Shown one piece after another: positions 25,952 to 36,120 of a DNA stretch of 55,061 bases. The stretch's first letter is position 1. Each line of letters opens with the position of its first letter. Location: the NCBI GenBank assembly GCA_964386535.1, contig CAYLRY010000015.1, positions 1-55,061 on the forward strand, read 5' to 3'. Origin of the DNA: CAYLRY01 sp964386535 (lineage in GTDB: Bacteria > Chloroflexota > Dehalococcoidia > Dehalococcoidales > UBA3254). The notes under the pieces are model-generated. The model was given only the letters and a program-made list of their open reading frames with translations, was not told the origin of the DNA and did not search any database. The translations under genes and the position numbers were made by a program.

Positions 25952-28900
25952 ATGGACAGACATCTTTACCTTTGTCTACGCGTTGCCTTAATCCTGATCG
26001 CAATAACCGGGATTGTTTTGCCAGTCATTCTGACCGGCACTCCCGTCATGGCAGCTACCAGGGTATTTACCGGACCGGGCAACTTCAGCGATCCCAGTAA
26101 ATGGGGCGGCACGCTCCCTAAAGCCAGAGATACGTTACAGATAAATGGAGTCTGCATCTTCGATAATGCGGCGTCTAATCTCAACTACGGTCCGCTGGTG
26201 GTAGGTAATACTGCGGCAGGAACGCTTGTCTGGCCTGCCGGCGGGACCAACACACTTAGAGTCAGCGGCATCACTTCCAGAGTCAGCGGCAGTAAAATAG
26301 ATATGACCAGCGGCGGTACACTTCAGATTGGTAGAAACGGCTGGTCTACCACTAACCTGACTTTTATACCCGGAACCGGAACTATTATCTGGGCTAATAG
26401 CAGATCAAACTCAACTTTGCCGGCAGCCATCACCTCATATAATAACCTGACCATTGCGTCCGGTGGGCGCACCGCCAGTCTTGGTACTGCCACTTCAATC
26501 AACGGTAACCTGCTTATTTCTTCAGGGATATTCAGCACCAGCACCTTTGCCCTGAACATTAGAGGAAACCTGACCAACAATGCCACCTTCAGGCCTAATA
26601 ACGGCACTGTCACCCTTGACGGCGTTGCTTCGCAGGTAATTAACGGGGCAACTATACCGACCACCTTTAACACATTAACTGTTAACAAAAGCAACGGTAC
26701 AGCGACTCTGGGCGTTAACATCACCATGGCAGCCAATCTGAACGTCAACAGCGGGGTCTTTGATCTGGCGACCCATACGGCTAACCGGGTGACTGCTGGC
26801 GGTACCCTGACAGTGGCTAACGGCGCCACTATGAAGATAGGCGGAACTAATACCATGCCCGCTAACTACACCACCCACTCCTTTGGCCTTACCAGTACTA
26901 TTGAATATAACGGAGCAGCGCAGACAGTATCCAGTGAAAACTACGCCGGCAACCTGACTCTATCGGGCAGCTCTACTAAAACCTTACAGTCTGGTACCGC
27001 TGTTATCGGCGGTAATTTAACATTGAGCGGAACAGCATCTACGACCACAGTTACTGGCTTAACCATCAATGGGAATCTGATTATAGGGGACGAGACCTCA
27101 TTTACAATTGCCGGTTATCCATTTACAGTGACCGGGACAACCGCTGTCGGCGCCGGCGCAAGCGGAGACCTTATTATCAGCAATGCAGCAGGCGCCAAGA
27201 TTTTCAACGGTCTGGTGACAATCAATGACGGTGCTGTATGGAATAACTCAGGCAATTCCGCGGTTACCTTCAGAGGTGGGATTACTAACCAGGTTCAGGG
27301 GACCTTTATTTCCGGTACCGGAACACATACTTTCAATACCAACGCTCAGGCCCTAAGCGGAGAATTCCTGATCTATAGTATGACGGTTACCGGTGTAACT
27401 CTAACCAACCATGGCACCTTGACTATCACCGGCGCACTGAATGGTACAGGGGGATTGACTAATGCCGCAACAGGGGTTTTAAACCTGGACTTTTCCGGCG
27501 CTGCTGGCATCGCCGAACTGAATGCGACTGCTGCCGGCAATAGCGTAAACTACATATTCGATGGCCCACAGACTGTATTTGCCACGACCTATCATCACCT
27601 GACCACAGGAACCAGTTCAACAAAAACACTGGGTGGGGCAATTATAGTGAACGGAGACCTTACTATAGGAACGGGAACCACGCTGGATACTGACCCTGCC
27701 TTCAGCTACGGACTGACCCTAAACGGCAACTTTGTTAACCACGGAATATTCACGGGCAATGCATCCAGTATTACCCTTAGCGGTCCGGGGATACAGAACA
27801 TCGACGGCTTTACCACCGCAGGAAATGTTTTCATGACCAAGACTGGCGGTACTGCTCTGTTTTCCGGTGAAGTTAACGGTGGTTCGCTGGTAATCAACGG
27901 ATCAGGCGGAACCCTTATTCTGGGAACAGAGTTAACGCATACCTTTACCGGCGCCTGGGCAATGACTGCTGGTAATCTGGACTGCGGTTCAAGTATCTTA
28001 AACGTTGGCGGCAACGCCAGCAGCACAGGTGGAATATTTACCGCAAATACAGGTACTGTTAATTATTATGCTTCAGGCGCCCAGACTGTGGCCGGTGTCA
28101 ATTACCACCATTTGATTCTTTCAGGCAGCGGAGTTAAGACCTTTCAGCCTGGTACGTCTACCATAGAAGGTAATTTGACCTTAAGCGGTACAGCCTCCGC
28201 CTCTACTTTAGCTGGTTTAAGCATCAAAGGAAATCTGTTAGTAACAGATGGTGCAGCTTTTACCGTTGCCGGTTTTGACTTGATGGTGACCGGTACCACG
28301 ACAGTCGGCAGCGGTGCGAGCGGGATTTTGACCATCAATAATAATCAGGGCACTAAGATATTCACCGGAGTGGTAACCATCAATAGCGGCGGCCTCTGGA
28401 ACAATACAGGCAGTTCAGACGTTACTTTCAGGGGCGGTATTACCAACAGCCCCAGCGGTGTCTTTACCGCGGGTTCAGGCATCCATATTTTTGATACAAA
28501 TGCACAGACGCTATCAGGCTCCTTTATCATCCCAAATGTGACAATAAACGCAATAAATCTGACCAATAGTGGGATATTAACCGTTACCAGTTCTTTAAAT
28601 GGGACCGGTGGACTGATAAACGCGGCCTCCGGCGTCCTGAATATTGATTTTGGCGGAGCGCTGGGAATCGCCGGGCTTAATGCAACTGCTGAAGGGAACA
28701 GTGTAAATTACACCTACCACGGTGCCCAGACCGTATTTCCTGCTGATTATCATAACCTGACTCTTACCGGCAGCGGCCTGAAAACATTTCCGGCAGGAGC
28801 CACCACCATAAACAATATTCTTTCCATGGAGGATACTGCCATAGCGGCCTTAACAGGCATTCTTAACTATGGAACAACGGCGACTTTACAGTATAAAGGA

Positions 28901-31900
28901 AGCACAGCGCAATTCACCGGTCCGGAGTTTCTTCCAGGCGGGGTTCCGAACCTGATCATCAACAATATCTACGGTGTAACAGCAGGCAGCGATCTGATAG
29001 TAAATGGAGTACTTAACCTTTCCACGGCCAATCCATCAGCCGTCAAAGGCGCCCTGGAAATGAACAATTATACCCTGGATATGGGCGCTGCAGCCGCCAC
29101 CACCGGACAGGGGGATGTAACCGGGACTGTCAGAAGGACTTCTATCCTTCCTGATATCATTTATACATTCGGAAATCAATGGACCCGGGTCTCTTTTGTA
29201 AACCAGGGAATTTTACCTGTACAAATGAGCTTTAAAATCCGCATCGGGACAGCTCCGGAATGGAAACTTAACGCCATTCAGCGGACCTATGACATTACTC
29301 AGACCGGGGCCAGCAACACCAGTGCTACCATCAATCTATATTACCTGGATAGCGAACTTAACGGCAACGTAGAAGACCAATTGACATTCTGGGAATATTC
29401 AGCCTTGTCCTCCAAAGTAATAGAGCGGGGCAATTCCAACAACAATCCCATTAACAACTGGGTGGAACTGGCTAATATTGATATCAGCTATCTATCGAAC
29501 AGCTTCGGCAGCCGGCTTAACACGCTGGCGAATTCGGCCACGTCTTACAAAACCTGGTTGGGATCTATCAGTACCGAATGGAACAATGGTACCAATTGGA
29601 CAGACGGCGCGCCTCCGGCGGCTACTGATGATGTACTGATTCCCGGCGGCACTACCTATAATCCGACACTTCCGGCTGAAACTGAGATCAGGACACTGAG
29701 GATTTATAATGGAGCTGTTTTAAACGGAGGGTCTGATACATCTCTCACCATTAATGGGCCGACCAGTTCCTGGATGGTGGCAGGAACCTTTAATCCCGGC
29801 TCCAGCACAGTGGTTTTTACCAGTTCTCAGGCCAACATATCAGGTACCGCCAATCTCTTTAATCTGATCATCGGCCCTGGCGCCGTATTGTATCTGGGTG
29901 ACGGGACCTATCTGCGTATTTACGGTTCCATCACCAATAACGGCAGACTGCGCCCGGATAACCTGGGGGTTTCTACTGTGGAGTATGCCGGCGGCAATCA
30001 GGTTGTAGTAATCCCCAATATTGATACCTTAAGGTATAGCCACCTTATCCTGAGCGGTAGTGGAACTAAAACCATGCCAGTGACAACCCTGAGTATTCTG
30101 GGAAATTTTGTCATATCAGGTGCTGTTTCAGTAACCCTGGGTGGGGCTTTGACTGTATATGGAGATCTCAGCATTGGAACCAGTACCTCTTTTAATTCGG
30201 CCAACCACGGATTAACCTTGAACGGTCATTTTATCAACAATGGGACGTTCATCGCAGGCTCTTCCTCTGTGACCATCTCAGGTACAGGTATACAGAGCAT
30301 CGCCGGATTCAGTACCTCCGGTACAGTATTATCAGCCAAGACCGGCGGGACAGCCACATTTACCGGCAATATCAGCGGCGGGGCTTTGATAATCAACGGG
30401 GCCGGGGGCACTCTCAACCTCGGCGCCGGTCTAGCGCATTTAGTAACAGATGTGACTTTGATTAATGGCTTTTTAATTGGAGGTTCCAGTATTCTGAATA
30501 TAAAGGGGACATGGACCGGGAACAACGGATTTTCAGCCGGCGCTGGTACGATCAACTTCAGCGGGAGCGCCCAGACCATACCGACCTTAAGCTACTTTAA
30601 CCTTATCACCAGTGGAGGCGATATTAAAACACTAGCTGGGGCGATTGTAACCAATGGAGACCTTATTATAAATCCAGATACCACCCTTGACACCAGTTCA
30701 TATGGGATTACTTTAAATGGTAACTTTATTAACAATGGCACATTTAGAGCCAATTCTTCCTCCATAATAATCAGTGGTTCAGGCGCCCAGAGCATTGCCG
30801 GATTCAATACCACTGGTTCGATATCCGTGACCAAGACCGGCAATATAGCTACTCTCACTGGAAACATAAGCGGCAGCCTGCTGACCGTTAATGGAACAGG
30901 CGGGACACTGAACCTGGGTACAGGCTTGATTCATTCGGTAATGGACGTGACGTTGAGCAGCGGCGCCTTAAACGGAGGGTCCAGCATCCTGAATATAAGT
31001 GGTATCTGGACCGGTACCGGTGGATTTTCCGCCGATACCGGCACCATCAATTTCAACGGCAGCGGAGCCCAGACCATCCCGCCCTTAAATTATTTTAATC
31101 TGGTCAGTTCCTCAAACGGAGCACGCATACTGGCTTCTTCAGGTCCTATCGGCATTGCGGGTATTTTTACCCCCGGCAGCAATTCTTATTCTATTTCAGG
31201 TTCTACCATAAATTTCAACGGCAGTGGATCTCAAACCGTTCCGGCATTCAATTATCATAATTTGACCAGTTCATCAACCGGAGCCCGCACGCTGGCTTCC
31301 TCAGGTACCATCGGCGTCGCCGGTGTTTTTACCCCCGGCATCAATTTTTACATAACAACAGGATCAACCGTCAACTATAACGGTAATACGGCCCAATCCA
31401 TCCCTGTATTTAATTACCATAACCTGGAAGTAGGCAATGGTAATACCAAAACGCTGAATGGAGCCATAACCGTGAATGGATCTCTTAACATAGGAGCAGG
31501 TACAATACTGGATGTTTCAGCAAACAGTTACGCCCTGATTGTGGCCGGCGACTGGCTTAACAGCGGGTCATTCACAGCGCGAAACGGAACGGTTACACTG
31601 AACGGTTCAGCCGTCCAGAGGATCAGCGGGGGGAATACCACTTTCAATAGACTCACCATCAACAATATCTATGGAGTCAAAGCCGGCTGCGATCTGACAG
31701 TCAATAGTGTGCTAACCCTGTCCGCTGCCAACTCCTCAGCCACGAAAGGCGCCCTGGATATGGACAACTATACGCTTAATATGGGAGCCTTGGCCACTAC
31801 CAGCGGACAGGGAGATGTTACCGGTATAGTCAGAAGAACGTCCTTGGCTCCGGGCATTGAATATACTTTTGGGAGCCAGTACAGCAGGGTGACTTTTGCC

Positions 31901-34900
31901 GCCTCAGGAAAGCTCCCTTCAGAGATGAGCTTTAAAATAAACACCGGTGCCGCGCCTGTCTGGAAACCCGGCGCCATACTGAGGACTTATGACATCATTC
32001 AGACCGGGGCCGCCAATACCAGTGCAACGCTTCAAGTGCGATACCTGGACAGCGAACTCAACGGAAACTCAGAAGGCAGTCTGGTGTTCTGGGACTGGGT
32101 TTCCGGTACTTCAACATTGGCTGAACACGGAAAGTCTAATAATAATACCACAGATAACTGGGTATCGCTAAGTGCCATCGATATAAGCTATCTCCCTTCT
32201 AGTTTCGGTAACCGGCAGCATACCCTTTCTGATTTCAACACTGACAGCTTTGTCTGGAACGGGTCAGTCAGCTCTGATTGGATGAACAAGCTGAACTGGA
32301 CAAAAGGAGCCATCCCAGCAGCCGCTGATGATGTGATCATTCCCGATACGGCTAACACGGCCTTTGACCCAACACTGCCTACCACTACTACAATCAACAC
32401 CCTGAGCATACAGACAGGTGGTATAGTGAATGGCGGGAACGACACCCTCCTTATTATCAAAGGAAGTACCGGCGCCTGGGTGGGAAACGGTATTTTCAAT
32501 CCCGGTACCAGCACGGTGGAATTCACCAGCACAGCCGCTATCATGTCCGGTACCGGTAATTTTTATAATGTGACGATCGATCCTGCAGCAGTTTTAACCC
32601 TGGCTAATGGCAGTTATATGCGAGTTGGCGGTGAAATCAACAATGATGGAACCTGGCAAACCACTTTGTTCTCAAATACGGTTGAATATACCGGCATAGA
32701 CCAGATAGTGGAAATGCCAAACGGCGCCTCACCGGGATACAACAACCTGGTTCTCAGCGGTAGCGGCGCAGTAACCATGCCGTCTGAGGCATTAAATGTT
32801 CTGGGTCAATTTTTACTACCTGGAACGGTCTCTGTGCCTTTGAACGGCGCGCTGGTGGTCAATGGGGACTTCAATATAGGATTCGGTTCAACTCTGGATA
32901 CAGCCAGCTACGCAGTGACCCTGAACGGCAACTTTTATAAAAACGGAAATTTCCTGGCCAATGCCTCACCTGTAACAATCGGCGGCACAGCCATACAAAG
33001 CATAGATGGTTTCAACACCACCGGCATCCTGTCGGTGACCAAGACCGGCGGAACAGCCACGTTCACTGGCAGGATCAACAGCGGCGCGTTGACCATCAAT
33101 GGAGCTGGTGGGACACTCAACCTTGGCAGCGGATTGACCCATACGGTAAAAGGGATGACCCTGAGCGGCGGAACCCTGAACGGGGATTCAAGTACGCTGG
33201 TTGTCGGAGGCAACTGGGTTAACAACAGTACGTTTATTGCTGGCACCGGGACAGTTGACCTGAACGGTACCACAGCCATGACCATAGGCGGCGCTGTAAA
33301 CACCAGTTTCAACAATCTCACCATAAACAACACGGTAAATTTGAACACCAGCACAGCGGTTAACGGTATTCTAACCCTGAATATAGGCTCTTTTAATGTG
33401 GGCGCATATACCCTTACGTTAAACGGCCCGGCAATCGCCGGCTCGCCGGTCAATCTATCCACCACATCCTCTTCAAACCTGATTTTCGGAGGTAATTCAG
33501 CGGATGTGAAACTGCCGGGGAGCGTCACTGCACTCAACAACCTGACAATAAACAATCCCTGTGGATTGATCCTGAACAGCAGCCCTACCATCAGCGGCAC
33601 ACTTAGCTTAACCAGCGGGCATATCGTCACAGGATCCAACACTCTTATTTTGGCTGCCGCCGGTTCAATATCCGGCGGAAACAGCTCCAGTTATGTAAAA
33701 GGTAATTTGCGGAAAGCTTTTAATAAGGGCAGCGGCCAGTCTTTTACCTTTCCTGTGGGTGACGCCGCGGCTTACACCCCTGTCAACATGTCATCTTTAA
33801 ACGTGAGTACTGCCGGTTATCTGACATTAAACACCACCGGCGGAGACCATCCCAACCTCGCCACCTCAGGAATCGATCCCAACCGGAGCATTAACCGCTA
33901 CTGGACCCTGATACCGGGAGGAGGGCTGACCGCAGTCTATAATGCCGCCTTTAATTATCCGGGCAGTGACCTGGATATTGAAGCTGACGCACCCACCTTC
34001 GTGGTATTGCGCTACAGTTCAGGTTCCTGGACAACCTCAACCGTTAGCGGCACACCAACCACCGCCTCAACCACCATCAGCAGTGAAACCGGGTTCGGTG
34101 ATTTCTCCATCGGCAACCCGCACAGTCCTTCCACCATCAGCTCGGTTGCTCTATATCAGGCCGATCATGTTACCAGTGTTTCGGCGATGTCTCCTCAAAT
34201 TGAGTATGCCGTTAAAGTGACGGTAAACCACCCCAATACCCTGGCCATATTGAATTCGGTAAGGGTCACCATTTTCTATGATTCTGACGGCATATACTCC
34301 GCGGGTGATGTCCCAACCTCTGGCAATTCGCAGACGTCAGCAGTACTGACCTGCATGGTTGGCGGCACGCCGTCATGGAACATAGACCCCGGCGCCAACA
34401 CCACCTGGAGTATAATCACCGCCAACTGCGTACAACCTGCTCTGGCTAATACCACCGGTGATTTCTGGTTCCATTTCAAGCCAGGTAAAGTAGCTACAGC
34501 CACCACCGGCAACGCCAGGTGGCATATTTACTCCAGAGCCATCAGTCCCGGCGGATCTGCCGTTAACTACCAGGACAACCGGACCATGAATTGGTACGGC
34601 GAGATAACCGTTAATACCCCCAGTATTGATTTCGGCACTGTAGCCATGGGTTCTGATTTCAGCGCCAATCCGCAGACAGGGATATCGGTCACTTATATTT
34701 GTAACAGCAGCTACAAACAGCAGATTAAAGCCAGCAGCCCCTGGAGCAGCAGCGGATATATAGTGACGCTAAATAGCGACGGCATTCCAGGGGAGCGTGA
34801 ATTTTCACTCAAAGCAGATGATACGTTCTTGCTTGAGAGTTCGGTCATTGTGGGCACGGATTACTTGAATATCGGTACAGGGTCCCAGACCGGCGAAAGC

Positions 34901-35002
34901 GGGCGTACTCAGGAGACCAATACCCTGTGGCTAAAACTGGGGGCTTCCGGCATACCGGCAGTTCTTTACAGCGGTACAATTTATTATGCTATGACACAGT
35001 GA
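25952..35002 (+). CDS. Giant secreted repeat protein, beta-solenoid-like (3016 aa)
   Basis: Secreted protein with a signal peptide (about 1-34, ending VMA). It is rich in Gly, Thr, Ser and Asn with short strand repeats such as LTLNGNF-NNGTF, SGTGIQSI and GGTLNLG, typical of parallel beta-helix adhesins or S-layer-like proteins. A W-xxxx-W/G-x-P-xxxD-x-I module (NWTDGAPPAATDDVLI type) occurs near residues 48, 1210 and 2110. Internal tandem copies have exact offsets of 386, 900 and 54 codons. The last 290 residues (about 2730-3016) are a separate domain shared with the next protein. There is no C-terminal TM, so it must be held by a partner. Start ATG 25952 directly follows an in-frame TAG; GGAGG lies 13 nt up. 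First gene of a four-gene cluster. Confidence 0.85.
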   Translation: MDRHLYLCLRVALILIAITGIVLPVILTGTPVMAATRVFTGPGNFSDPSKWGGTLPKARDTLQINGVCIFDNAASNLNYGPLVVGNTAAGTLVWPAGGTNTLRVSGITSRVSGSKIDMTSGGTLQIGRNGWSTTNLTFIPGTGTIIWANSRSNSTLPAAITSYNNLTIASGGRTASLGTATSINGNLLISSGIFSTSTFALNIRGNLTNNATFRPNNGTVTLDGVASQVINGATIPTTFNTLTVNKSNGTATLGVNITMAANLNVNSGVFDLATHTANRVTAGGTLTVANGATMKIGGTNTMPANYTTHSFGLTSTIEYNGAAQTVSSENYAGNLTLSGSSTKTLQSGTAVIGGNLTLSGTASTTTVTGLTINGNLIIGDETSFTIAGYPFTVTGTTAVGAGASGDLIISNAAGAKIFNGLVTINDGAVWNNSGNSAVTFRGGITNQVQGTFISGTGTHTFNTNAQALSGEFLIYSMTVTGVTLTNHGTLTITGALNGTGGLTNAATGVLNLDFSGAAGIAELNATAAGNSVNYIFDGPQTVFATTYHHLTTGTSSTKTLGGAIIVNGDLTIGTGTTLDTDPAFSYGLTLNGNFVNHGIFTGNASSITLSGPGIQNIDGFTTAGNVFMTKTGGTALFSGEVNGGSLVINGSGGTLILGTELTHTFTGAWAMTAGNLDCGSSILNVGGNASSTGGIFTANTGTVNYYASGAQTVAGVNYHHLILSGSGVKTFQPGTSTIEGNLTLSGTASASTLAGLSIKGNLLVTDGAAFTVAGFDLMVTGTTTVGSGASGILTINNNQGTKIFTGVVTINSGGLWNNTGSSDVTFRGGITNSPSGVFTAGSGIHIFDTNAQTLSGSFIIPNVTINAINLTNSGILTVTSSLNGTGGLINAASGVLNIDFGGALGIAGLNATAEGNSVNYTYHGAQTVFPADYHNLTLTGSGLKTFPAGATTINNILSMEDTAIAALTGILNYGTTATLQYKGSTAQFTGPEFLPGGVPNLIINNIYGVTAGSDLIVNGVLNLSTANPSAVKGALEMNNYTLDMGAAAATTGQGDVTGTVRRTSILPDIIYTFGNQWTRVSFVNQGILPVQMSFKIRIGTAPEWKLNAIQRTYDITQTGASNTSATINLYYLDSELNGNVEDQLTFWEYSALSSKVIERGNSNNNPINNWVELANIDISYLSNSFGSRLNTLANSATSYKTWLGSISTEWNNGTNWTDGAPPAATDDVLIPGGTTYNPTLPAETEIRTLRIYNGAVLNGGSDTSLTINGPTSSWMVAGTFNPGSSTVVFTSSQANISGTANLFNLIIGPGAVLYLGDGTYLRIYGSITNNGRLRPDNLGVSTVEYAGGNQVVVIPNIDTLRYSHLILSGSGTKTMPVTTLSILGNFVISGAVSVTLGGALTVYGDLSIGTSTSFNSANHGLTLNGHFINNGTFIAGSSSVTISGTGIQSIAGFSTSGTVLSAKTGGTATFTGNISGGALIINGAGGTLNLGAGLAHLVTDVTLINGFLIGGSSILNIKGTWTGNNGFSAGAGTINFSGSAQTIPTLSYFNLITSGGDIKTLAGAIVTNGDLIINPDTTLDTSSYGITLNGNFINNGTFRANSSSIIISGSGAQSIAGFNTTGSISVTKTGNIATLTGNISGSLLTVNGTGGTLNLGTGLIHSVMDVTLSSGALNGGSSILNISGIWTGTGGFSADTGTINFNGSGAQTIPPLNYFNLVSSSNGARILASSGPIGIAGIFTPGSNSYSISGSTINFNGSGSQTVPAFNYHNLTSSSTGARTLASSGTIGVAGVFTPGINFYITTGSTVNYNGNTAQSIPVFNYHNLEVGNGNTKTLNGAITVNGSLNIGAGTILDVSANSYALIVAGDWLNSGSFTARNGTVTLNGSAVQRISGGNTTFNRLTINNIYGVKAGCDLTVNSVLTLSAANSSATKGALDMDNYTLNMGALATTSGQGDVTGIVRRTSLAPGIEYTFGSQYSRVTFAASGKLPSEMSFKINTGAAPVWKPGAILRTYDIIQTGAANTSATLQVRYLDSELNGNSEGSLVFWDWVSGTSTLAEHGKSNNNTTDNWVSLSAIDISYLPSSFGNRQHTLSDFNTDSFVWNGSVSSDWMNKLNWTKGAIPAAADDVIIPDTANTAFDPTLPTTTTINTLSIQTGGIVNGGNDTLLIIKGSTGAWVGNGIFNPGTSTVEFTSTAAIMSGTGNFYNVTIDPAAVLTLANGSYMRVGGEINNDGTWQTTLFSNTVEYTGIDQIVEMPNGASPGYNNLVLSGSGAVTMPSEALNVLGQFLLPGTVSVPLNGALVVNGDFNIGFGSTLDTASYAVTLNGNFYKNGNFLANASPVTIGGTAIQSIDGFNTTGILSVTKTGGTATFTGRINSGALTINGAGGTLNLGSGLTHTVKGMTLSGGTLNGDSSTLVVGGNWVNNSTFIAGTGTVDLNGTTAMTIGGAVNTSFNNLTINNTVNLNTSTAVNGILTLNIGSFNVGAYTLTLNGPAIAGSPVNLSTTSSSNLIFGGNSADVKLPGSVTALNNLTINNPCGLILNSSPTISGTLSLTSGHIVTGSNTLILAAAGSISGGNSSSYVKGNLRKAFNKGSGQSFTFPVGDAAAYTPVNMSSLNVSTAGYLTLNTTGGDHPNLATSGIDPNRSINRYWTLIPGGGLTAVYNAAFNYPGSDLDIEADAPTFVVLRYSSGSWTTSTVSGTPTTASTTISSETGFGDFSIGNPHSPSTISSVALYQADHVTSVSAMSPQIEYAVKVTVNHPNTLAILNSVRVTIFYDSDGIYSAGDVPTSGNSQTSAVLTCMVGGTPSWNIDPGANTTWSIITANCVQPALANTTGDFWFHFKPGKVATATTGNARWHIYSRAISPGGSAVNYQDNRTMNWYGEITVNTPSIDFGTVAMGSDFSANPQTGISVTYICNSSYKQQIKASSPWSSSGYIVTLNSDGIPGEREFSLKADDTFLLESSVIVGTDYLNIGTGSQTGESGRTQETNTLWLKLGASGIPAVLYSGTIYYAMTQ
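27011..28788 (+). repeat. 386-codon offset duplication in the giant gene
   Basis: Codons from nt 27011 (residue 354) recur from nt 28169 (residue 740), an offset of 1158 nt. Shared landmarks are SGTAS, VTGTT-VG-GASG, VTFRGGITN, LNGTGGL-NAA-GVLN and GNSVNY. Each copy covers about 206 codons, with roughly 180 other codons between. Confidence 0.8.
28961..33170 (+). repeat. 900-codon offset duplication in the giant gene
   Basis: AACAATATCT at 28961 and again at 31661, and the following ATG codons at 29060 and 31760, are each exactly 2700 nt apart. Both copies run through NNIYGV-AG-DL, GQGDVTG-VRRTS, YLDSELNGN, the double-Trp module, and LNG-F--NG-F; the offset has drifted by one codon near 30221/32924. 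Each copy spans about 500 codons. Confidence 0.88.
31052..31537 (+). repeat. 54-codon tandem repeat, three copies
   Basis: Units begin at 31052, 31214 and 31376, each 162 nt apart. Landmarks are NFNGSG-QT-P--NY-NL and GAR-LASSG-IG-AG-FTPG. The third copy diverges after the first half. Confidence 0.8.
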
Positions 35003-35008
35003 TTTTAA

Positions 35009-35029
35009 TAAGGAGGTGAGATGGCATAA
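35009..35029 (+). other. Minicistron with perfect Shine-Dalgarno (Met-Ala-stop)
   Basis: TAAGGAGGTGA (35009-35019), fully complementary to the usual 16S 3' end, is followed one base later by ATG GCA TAA (35021-35029). It sits between the giant gene and the next secreted protein gene. A 15-codon frame (35035-35082) follows, ending in a TAA that overlaps the SD of the next gene. Confidence 0.5.
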
Positions 35030-35093
35030 AAAAGATGATTGAATCAACCACGGCGGATTTTCAAAAAGTAATATATTTTTAAGGAGTTGTAAA

Positions 35094-36101
35094 ATGCGTA
35101 AAATTATTTACATCCTGGTAGTTCTGGCATTGGTACTGGTTTTAGTTCCATCCACATCTGTCTGGGCTGGTGAATCCGGCAGTTCACAGGGTTCCTTTGC
35201 AGTTGGAGGTGTAGCACCCAATGTAACCGCCCTCGAAGTCTACTCAGATGCTGCCTGTACCTTGATAGCCGAGGCATTAACTCCTCAGGTTACCTATTAT
35301 GTCAAAGCCACCATCTCTGATTCCAACACATTGAACGATATCAAACAGGTAACCATCAAGTTTTTTTATGATATAGGAGCAACCCATCCCGACGAGGCTT
35401 CCATTACTTCCGGGCATGAGCAGACAAAAGCCATATTTACCTGGACAAAAATAGGGAACGTATGGGCGGTTGATGCCGGCAGCGGGGCAAGCTGGGCGGT
35501 CATCTCCGGTTCCTCCGTGACACCTGTGATGAACAATTCGACCGGTGACTGGATATTTGCCATCAAAATCGGCAAGACCGCTACAGAATCCTTATCACCT
35601 AACGTCTGGGACCTGCATGCCCGTGCTACGGACCATGCCGGCCTTACAGCAGGTTATTACAAGTGGGGCAAAACAGTGCTATGGTATGGAGAAGTCCAGA
35701 TTAACACTCCCAATGTGAATTTCGGTAACGTTGCCCTGGGCAGCGGTTTTGCGGCTGATGTCAACAAGGTTACCGGCTTTTCCGCCACTTTTGTTACCAA
35801 CGGCGATTACGCCAACAACGTGAAATCCTCCCCTACTTGGACAGGTAGCGCAAACATCGCTGTGTTGGATCCAAACGGTAACTGCACAAATGCCGGTGAG
35901 TTTGCTATCAAGGGCTATCCCCAGGACATTTTTGGCCAGGCTTATCTTCTCAACTCTACCGGAGTCAATTGCCGGGATGGCTCGCAGACCTTTGAAACAG
36001 GGGAAAGTATCACCACCGGGACTTTCTGGCTAAAAATTGCCACAGTATTCCCTGTTGATGTTTATAACGGTACACTTACATTCACTATTGTAAATCGATA
36101 A
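35094..36101 (+). CDS. Secreted protein sharing the C-terminal domain of the giant protein
   Basis: 335-residue exported protein: signal peptide about 1-25 (ending VWA), then one domain (about 38-335) clearly homologous to residues 2730-3016 of the giant protein. Matching blocks are TPQVTYYVKATI, VTIKFFYD, NSTGDWIF, WYGEVQINTPNVNFGNVALGSGF and TGTFWLKI. The C-terminus YNGTLTFTIVNR recalls the final strand of wall-binding beta-sandwich domains. Probably extracellular, interacting with the same partner as the giant protein. SD AAGGAG precedes ATG by 8 nt. Function not known; the domain is not one I can name. Confidence 0.82.
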   Translation: MRKIIYILVVLALVLVLVPSTSVWAGESGSSQGSFAVGGVAPNVTALEVYSDAACTLIAEALTPQVTYYVKATISDSNTLNDIKQVTIKFFYDIGATHPDEASITSGHEQTKAIFTWTKIGNVWAVDAGSGASWAVISGSSVTPVMNNSTGDWIFAIKIGKTATESLSPNVWDLHARATDHAGLTAGYYKWGKTVLWYGEVQINTPNVNFGNVALGSGFAADVNKVTGFSATFVTNGDYANNVKSSPTWTGSANIAVLDPNGNCTNAGEFAIKGYPQDIFGQAYLLNSTGVNCRDGSQTFETGESITTGTFWLKIATVFPVDVYNGTLTFTIVNR

Positions 36102-36120
36102 AAATAAAAGGCAAATTAAT

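Noticed and set aside
31052..31537. Regular repeats resembling an array
   Set aside because: The 162-nt period keeps the reading frame and encodes protein repeats; spacers are not unique and there are no cas genes, so not CRISPR.
32935..33642. Long antisense frame of 235 codons (and several others) inside the giant gene
   Set aside because: Val/Leu/Pro-rich shadows of Thr/Asn/Gly-rich repeats on the other strand; no ribosome site.
34141..36101. WxL wall-binding domain in the two shared C-terminal domains
   Set aside because: General layout is similar and FG-x-VA-x-GS recalls it, but the two defining Trp-x-Leu motifs are not both present.
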